Source: Actinomycetota bacterium | GTDB taxonomy: Bacteria; Actinomycetota; Acidimicrobiia; IMCC26256; PALSA-610 | Length of the DNA: 20,307 nt | Direction of reading: 5' to 3' | Assembly (NCBI GenBank): GCA_030839105.1 | Contig: JAUZEI010000042.1 | Location: 1-20,307 of the forward strand | Shown here: positions 16,769 to 20,307 of the stretch, in pieces | Numbering within the stretch: position 1 is the first letter of the stretch | How the letters are laid out: every line of letters begins with the position of its first letter | The notes under the pieces: generated by a model | Databases searched by the model: none | What the model was told of the DNA's origin: nothing | Seen by the model: only the letters and a program-made list of their open reading frames with translations | Made by a program: the position numbers and the translations under genes

Positions 16769-17641
16769 GTGGCGCGCATCGATTCCGATCTGCAGGGCGC
16801 GTACTTGCGCCGGCTCGGCTTGGAGGCCGAACCCCCATCGGTCGAGGCGTTGCAGCGACTGCATCGGCGGCACGTGGAACGGGTTCCGTACGAGACGATG
16901 TGGCTGCACGCCGGCGAGGCGTGGGGGATCGATCCCGCCGACTCGGCGTCGCGGATCGCGAGGCAGGGGCGCGGCGGCTACTGCTACCACCTCAACGGCG
17001 CGTTCTCGGAACTGCTGCGATCGTTGGGGTATTCGGTCGCCCGCCATGTCGGCGGAGTCCACGGCCCCGGCGGTCCCGAGACCGAGGCGCTCGGCAACCA
17101 TCTCGTGCTCACGGTGCGGGGTCTGCCGGCCGCCACGAACCCCACGGGCGTCTGGTATGTCGACGTCGGGCTCGGTGACGCGCTGCACGAGGCGTTGCCG
17201 CTCGTCGGCGGCGACTACGAACAAGCTCCTTTCCGTCTCGCGCTCGAGGAAACGGAAGCAGGCATCGGCGACTGGCACCTCGTGCACGATCCGACCGGCG
17301 GGTTCGCCGGCATGAGTTGGATGGCGGCCGAAGCCGAGATGACTGCCTTCGCCGCGAAGCACGAGTGGCTGTCGACGTCCGCGGAGTCACCTTTCCTACA
17401 GGTCGCGATGACGGAACATCGAGACGCCACCGGTGTCGATGTCGTGCGGGGGCTCGTGTTGGCGCGCGTCGGCTCCGGCGCGTCGTCGTCGGAACCCCTC
17501 ACTCACAGGAGCGACTGGTTCGGAGTGCTCGCCGACGAGTTCGGCCTTCATTTCGGCGCGAGCCCCCCGGAAGCGCTCGATCGATTGTGGGACCGCGTTC
17601 TCGCGACGCACCGAGCGTGGGACGCGGCCGGCCGGCCGTGA
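16769..17641 (+). CDS. nat: Arylamine N-acetyltransferase (NAT)
   Basis: 290 aa from the GTG at 16769, chosen because GGAGGG (16759-16764) lies 4 nt upstream. The in-frame GTG at 16757 (294 aa) has no RBS. The Cys-His-Asp triad is complete: Cys72 in RGGYCYHLNG, His111 in GNHLVL and Asp132 in WYVDVGLGD. The start DLQGAYLRRLGL and the VPYETM segment (where the family usually has PFEN) match the family. NATs move acetyl from acetyl-CoA to arylamines or hydrazines. In mycobacteria nat sits in the hsa cholesterol-degradation cluster next to an extradiol dioxygenase, a parallel to the neighbour here, although that HsaC is a different fold. Confidence 0.92.
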   Translation: MARIDSDLQGAYLRRLGLEAEPPSVEALQRLHRRHVERVPYETMWLHAGEAWGIDPADSASRIARQGRGGYCYHLNGAFSELLRSLGYSVARHVGGVHGPGGPETEALGNHLVLTVRGLPAATNPTGVWYVDVGLGDALHEALPLVGGDYEQAPFRLALEETEAGIGDWHLVHDPTGGFAGMSWMAAEAEMTAFAAKHEWLSTSAESPFLQVAMTEHRDATGVDVVRGLVLARVGSGASSSEPLTHRSDWFGVLADEFGLHFGASPPEALDRLWDRVLATHRAWDAAGRP

Positions 17642-17781
17642 TCGGTGAAAGGTGATCGGAAAGACGGCGCTGCTCGACTATGCCGCCCACTCCGCGCCGG
17701 ACTTTCTCGTCGGGGCGTTCGCGTCGAACCATCCGAGACGCGACTACGCGGTCTCGGGGTTCGACGACGCGCTGATCCTTG

Positions 17782-17787
17782 TACCTT
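17782..17787 (+). promoter_or_regulatory. -10 box of the DUF302 gene (leaderless)
   Basis: TACCTT at 17782-17787 is 6 nt before the ATG at 17794. TTCGAC (17760-17765) sits 16 nt upstream as a possible -35. No Shine-Dalgarno is present, so a leaderless start is likely. Confidence 0.45.
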
Positions 17788-17793
17788 GCGACT

Positions 17794-18228
17794 ATGACCC
17801 CGAATGCTCCCGGCTCGAACGACCACACTCCGAGTGCTCATACCGTCTCCGGTGTCGTCACCCTCGAGCGCCCGGGCGGGGTCGATGAGCTCCTCCGCCG
17901 CGTCCTGGCGCGCGTCGAGAGCCTGGGGCTCGACCTTTTCACCGTCATCGACCACAGCGGTAAGGCGGACGAGGTCGGTCTCACCATGCCCGACACCAAG
18001 GTCATCATGTTCGGGAACCCGAGAGTGGGGACGCCACTGATGCGCGCGCACCCGCTCATCGCGCTCGACCTGCCACTCAAACTGCTCATCTGGGCCGGCG
18101 ACGACGACCGGGCGTTCCTGAGCTACAACGCGCCCGGTTACCTCGCGGAGAGGTTCGACCTCTCGAGCCGGGAAGCGGCGGCGGTACGAGTCGTCGAGGA
18201 CATCGCGCGCGCCGTCGTCGCCGACTGA
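17794..18228 (+). CDS. DUF302-domain protein
   Basis: 144 aa from the ATG at 17794 (5 residues shorter than from the TTG at 17779, which overlaps the -10). Residues about 20-144 fit DUF302: VTLERPGGVDELLRRVLARV, then LDLFTVIDHSGKADEVGL, the core KVIMFGNPRVGTPLMRAHP, and the strand LKLLIWAGDDDRAFLSYN. No catalytic motif is known for the family; it is a small soluble ferredoxin-like fold often placed near stress or redox genes. It follows nat by 152 bp with its own promoter. The 152-bp gap shows no other gene. Confidence 0.87.
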   Translation: MTPNAPGSNDHTPSAHTVSGVVTLERPGGVDELLRRVLARVESLGLDLFTVIDHSGKADEVGLTMPDTKVIMFGNPRVGTPLMRAHPLIALDLPLKLLIWAGDDDRAFLSYNAPGYLAERFDLSSREAAAVRVVEDIARAVVAD

Positions 18229-18234
18229 TCGACC

Positions 18235-18252
18235 GACGCCCGGCCTGGCGTC
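18235..18252 (+). terminator. Hairpin after the DUF302 gene
   Basis: GACGCC (18235-18240) and GGCGTC (18247-18252) form a perfect 6-bp stem with a 6-nt loop, starting 7 nt after the stop. No T-run; moderate support. Confidence 0.5.
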
Positions 18253-18344
18253 AGCTCGCATCGGGTGTGAGTTGTCGCATGACGGCGAGATTGTCCTCGG
18301 CGCTTCACGGGCACCCGCGGCGGTCGCAAGATCCGCTACGCGCG

Positions 18345-18373
18345 TTTGCTCGTCGACGCGGGTCAACTACGCT
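18345..18373 (+). promoter_or_regulatory. Possible promoter upstream of the CDF-like gene
   Basis: TTTGCT (18345-18350), 17 nt, then TACGCT (18368-18373). It lies about 100 bp before the likely TTG start at 18470. The 241-bp gap between the DUF302 gene and this start holds no other credible gene. Confidence 0.35.
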
Positions 18374-18469
18374 GCGATTCGGTGCGCCGGGAAGTCTGGT
18401 CGGCAATCGTCCGACCAATTCTCGAGGTGCCGTGCGACCGAATCCGCGTCAACCCGATCCGGGTCGAAC

Positions 18470-19066
18470 TTGAGCGGGCGTCGCTCGTTCCTCACGGCTG
18501 CGATTCGCCTTTCCATCGTGTCGGTGGCGTGGTCGCTGGTCGTCGGCGCTGTCGCCGTCATCGCGGGCGTGGCCGCCCACGCCCTCGCGCTCGTCGCGCT
18601 CGGTCTCGAGTCGATCGTCGACGGCTCGGCGTCGGTGGTCCTGGTGTGGCGCTTCGAAGTCGTGCGGCGCGATCCGGATCGTGCCCGGCGCGTCGAACGG
18701 GTCGCGCATTGGTTCATCGCAGTGACGCTGACGGTCGTGGCGGTGTACGTCGCGGCCCAGGCGATCCGAGCGCTCGCGACGGGAGCCGAGCCCGACGGCG
18801 TGACGGCCGGCATCTTCATCGCCATCGCGTCGATCGTCGTATTGCCTTTCCTCGCGGTCGCGAAGTTCCGGCTCGCGCGCCGGTTGGAAAGTGCGGCGCT
18901 GCGGGGAGACGGTGTTCTCACGGCGACCGGCGCGGGCCTCGCCATCGCCGTGTTGCTCGGACTCGTCGTGGACGGTGCGTTCGGCTGGTGGTGGTCGGAC
19001 GCGGCGGCGGCGGCGCTCATCGCGGCGTTCCTCGGTCGCGAAGCCTGGTACTCCTTCTCGCACTGA
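18470..19066 (+). CDS. Short CDF-like (cation transporter family) membrane protein
   Basis: 198 aa from a TTG at 18470, chosen because the hydrophobic family-like sequence (FLTAAIRLSIVSVAW) begins right after it. The frame is open back to 18272, but that extension is polar, Arg/Ser-rich and unlike the family. Six membrane segments lie at about 14-34, 38-60, 80-100, 111-131, 150-168 and 176-194. TM2 has LGLESIVDGSASVVLVWRF, with Glu47 and Asp51 in place of the usual Asp pair. TM5-6 has GWWWSDAAAAALIA, with Asp177 but no His partner. The cytoplasmic C-terminal domain of classical CDF zinc or iron exporters is absent. The fold is CDF; transport activity and metal are uncertain. No convincing Shine-Dalgarno is seen, so the start is uncertain. 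Confidence 0.8.
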   Translation: MSGRRSFLTAAIRLSIVSVAWSLVVGAVAVIAGVAAHALALVALGLESIVDGSASVVLVWRFEVVRRDPDRARRVERVAHWFIAVTLTVVAVYVAAQAIRALATGAEPDGVTAGIFIAIASIVVLPFLAVAKFRLARRLESAALRGDGVLTATGAGLAIAVLLGLVVDGAFGWWWSDAAAAALIAAFLGREAWYSFSH

Positions 19067-19082
19067 ACGGTCGTCGGCGCAG

Positions 19083-19099
19083 CTCCTCGGATCGAGGAG
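19083..19099 (+). terminator. Hairpin after the CDF-like gene
   Basis: CTCCTCG (19083-19089), loop GAT, CGAGGAG (19093-19099): a perfect 7-bp stem 16 nt after the stop, followed by GAATGTTCGTTGT, the most T-rich tail of any hairpin in the window. Confidence 0.7.
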
Positions 19100-19129
19100 G
19101 AATGTTCGTTGTCCCGGCCTACGAACCCG

Positions 19130-19147
19130 GAGTCGCAGCGGCGACTC
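19130..19147 (-). terminator. Hairpin after the LLM oxidoreductase gene (minus strand)
   Basis: GAGTCGC (19130-19136), loop AGCG, GCGACTC (19141-19147): a perfect 7-bp stem 37 nt past the minus-strand stop. Together with the hairpin at 19083 it separates two convergent genes. Confidence 0.6.
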
Positions 19148-19184
19148 GGATAGTCGTTGCCGTGCGCGCCGGATGCGTCGGCCG

Positions 19185-20051
19185 TCAGTGCCCGACGAGT
19201 GCCGGCGCGATCTCGCGCCAATCCGCGCGCGGCATCTCGTCGTCGCGTCGGATGACCTGGATGCAGACGTGGTCGGCTCCCGCCTCCCGCATCGCCGAGA
19301 CTCGCCGCGCGATGGTGTCGAGATCTCCCCAGGCGACGATGGCGTCGACCAGGCGATCGCTGCCGCGATCGGCGAAGTCCTCGTCGCCGAACCCGAAGTC
19401 GCGCAGATTGTTCGTGTAATTCGGCAGGTTCACGTACACCGCGGTGTGGCGGCGCGCGGTTTCGCGCGCGGTCGACGGGTCGGAGTCGAGCACCACGGCC
19501 AGCTCGACCGCGACGAGCTTGTCGGGGCCGACGACCTCCCGTGCCTTCGCGACATGTTCGGCGGGCACGAAGTAGGGGTGCACGCCCGCGGCGCGATCGC
19601 GGGCGAGAGCGAGCATTCGTGGGCGCAGTGCGGCGAGGACGCGCGCGTCGACCGGGAACGGAACCTCGGCTCGGTCGAGTCCGTCGAGGAACTCGACCAT
19701 CTTCGAGTACGGCTTCTGGTAGCGGCCCGGGTTCTCGTGATCGATCAGTGGCGCGTGGCTGACGCCGAGTCCGAGCAGGAAGCGCCGCTGCCAGTCGTCG
19801 TCCCACGACGCCCGTCGATCCGCAACCTCGCCCGCGTCGTGCATCCAGATGTTGAGGATCCCCGTCGCGACCGTGATGTGAGCGGTGGCACGCAGGAGTT
19901 GTTCGACGGATGCGAGTACGTCTCCGCCGACGTCGGGTATCCACGCCGCGCTGTAACCGAGCTCGTCGAGCTCGGCGGCGGCGTCCGAGATCAGTCCGGC
20001 GTCGCCGTAGCGCAGGTGTCCGGACCAGACGCCCGTACCGGTGAGTCTCAT
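19185..20051 (-). CDS. LLM-class F420-dependent oxidoreductase (MSMEG_4141-like)
   Basis: 288 aa; ATG at 20051-20049, with no clear Shine-Dalgarno. It is a luciferase-like TIM barrel. Visible motifs are the N-terminal TGVWSGHLRYG, then ELDELGYSAAWIPDVGGD, TAHITVATGILNIWMHD, RFLLGLGVSHAPLID and the GRYQKPYSKMVEFLD segment, followed by AGVHPYFVPAEHVAKAREVVG. This combination is what I recall of the TIGR03620 group (probable F420-dependent oxidoreductases of the MSMEG_4141 type). It should use deazaflavin F420 for hydride transfer on an unknown substrate. The gene lies 115 bp after the partial gene on the same strand, with no other gene between. Confidence 0.9.
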   Translation of the reverse strand: MRLTGTGVWSGHLRYGDAGLISDAAAELDELGYSAAWIPDVGGDVLASVEQLLRATAHITVATGILNIWMHDAGEVADRRASWDDDWQRRFLLGLGVSHAPLIDHENPGRYQKPYSKMVEFLDGLDRAEVPFPVDARVLAALRPRMLALARDRAAGVHPYFVPAEHVAKAREVVGPDKLVAVELAVVLDSDPSTARETARRHTAVYVNLPNYTNNLRDFGFGDEDFADRGSDRLVDAIVAWGDLDTIARRVSAMREAGADHVCIQVIRRDDEMPRADWREIAPALVGH

Positions 20052-20166
20052 GTGGATTCCGATCGCTCGTGAATTGCCGCTCGCGAATCACGACGTTCGC
20101 TCGCCGTCTGGCAGCAAGCTACGCGTACGCGGGCGGGCGCGCGGTCCCCGGGTCCGGTGGCGCGGG

Positions 20167-20307
20167 TCAGCGGCGAGCGTCGTCGAAGGACTGCCTCGTT
20201 TCGGATTCGAGCTCCGAAGCGCCCGGCGCGTCGGCCAGCAGCCGGACGAACCCGTCGGCGCTGCGGTGCGCACACGCGAAGTACGCGCGGGTTCGGCGAC
20301 CCGACCA
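20167..20307 (-). CDS. C-terminal end of an unidentified protein (extends past the right edge)
   Basis: A minus-strand frame is open from the last base of the window to a TGA at 20169-20167, giving 46 residues with no start inside the window. The sequence (RAYFACAHRSADGFVRLLAD, then APGASELESETRQSFDDARR) has ordinary protein composition. The competing frames here are Arg-rich shadows. Too short to name. The 115 bp between it and the LLM gene show no gene. Confidence 0.5.
   Translation of the reverse strand, partial: WSGRRTRAYFACAHRSADGFVRLLADAPGASELESETRQSFDDARR

Noticed and set aside
15815..17362. A 515-codon minus-strand frame across the dioxygenase and NAT genes
   Set aside because: Arg-rich shadow in a different frame from both genes, which have intact active sites.
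17652..17888. A 78-codon plus-strand frame between nat and the DUF302 gene
   Set aside because: No RBS, no family pattern, and it overlaps the well-supported DUF302 start in another frame.
18367..20091. A 574-codon minus-strand frame
   Set aside because: It spans two real genes on opposite strands, and its composition is that of a GC shadow.

Overview
The window is a very GC-rich, gene-dense chromosomal stretch of a Gram-positive, actinobacterial type. The signs are GTG/TTG starts, -10 boxes of the TAnnnT kind lying 6-7 nt before several start codons (leaderless mRNAs), an F420-dependent luciferase-like oxidoreductase, a lipoprotein-anchored sulfate-binding protein, and a secreted mosaic of DUF4082 and Ig-like domains. 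Actinomycetota is well supported. A deeper lineage such as Acidimicrobiia or Thermoleophilia is only a guess. No tRNA, rRNA, IS element, phage gene or CRISPR array was seen, and nothing marks a horizontally acquired island.

Left third (1-7463): the 3' part of one giant secreted protein. It is open at the left edge and runs through four DUF4082 modules and seventeen ~98-residue Big_5-type Ig-like domains. Twelve of the Ig domains (3121-6675) form six consecutive copies of a two-domain A-B unit of about 592 bp. A long hairpin follows the stop.

7464-9077: a structured leader RNA that looks like a c-di-AMP (ydaO/yuaA) riboswitch of reduced architecture. Downstream is a secreted coiled-coil protein with a degenerate LytM/M23 domain that has lost the zinc ligands. 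c-di-AMP control of cell-wall remodelling proteins is a known actinobacterial theme.

9086-13279: an Rrf2-family regulator divergent from a tight four-gene sulfate ABC importer operon (binding lipoprotein, CysT, CysW, CysA), with overlapping or nearly touching genes and a good sigma-70-like promoter between the two.

13280-14548: a perfect 9-bp operator dyad over the -35 of a promoter that drives a single-polypeptide ArsR repressor-arsenate reductase fusion, followed by a VOC/glyoxalase-fold protein.

14549-20307: small accessory and metabolic genes. In order: an unrecognised 67-aa protein and a DUF1269 membrane protein (both minus strand); a DODA/LigB-type extradiol dioxygenase (minus) divergent from an arylamine N-acetyltransferase (plus); a DUF302 protein; a short CDF-like membrane protein; two tandem hairpins; a convergent LLM-class F420-dependent oxidoreductase (minus); and, at the right edge, the C-terminal 46 residues of an unidentified minus-strand protein.

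The most unusual items are the A-B repeat array, the reduced riboswitch in front of a catalytically degenerate LytM protein, and the autoregulated ArsR-ArsC fusion with its dyad and leaderless start. All extend known themes. I did not find convincing evidence for a wholly new system.
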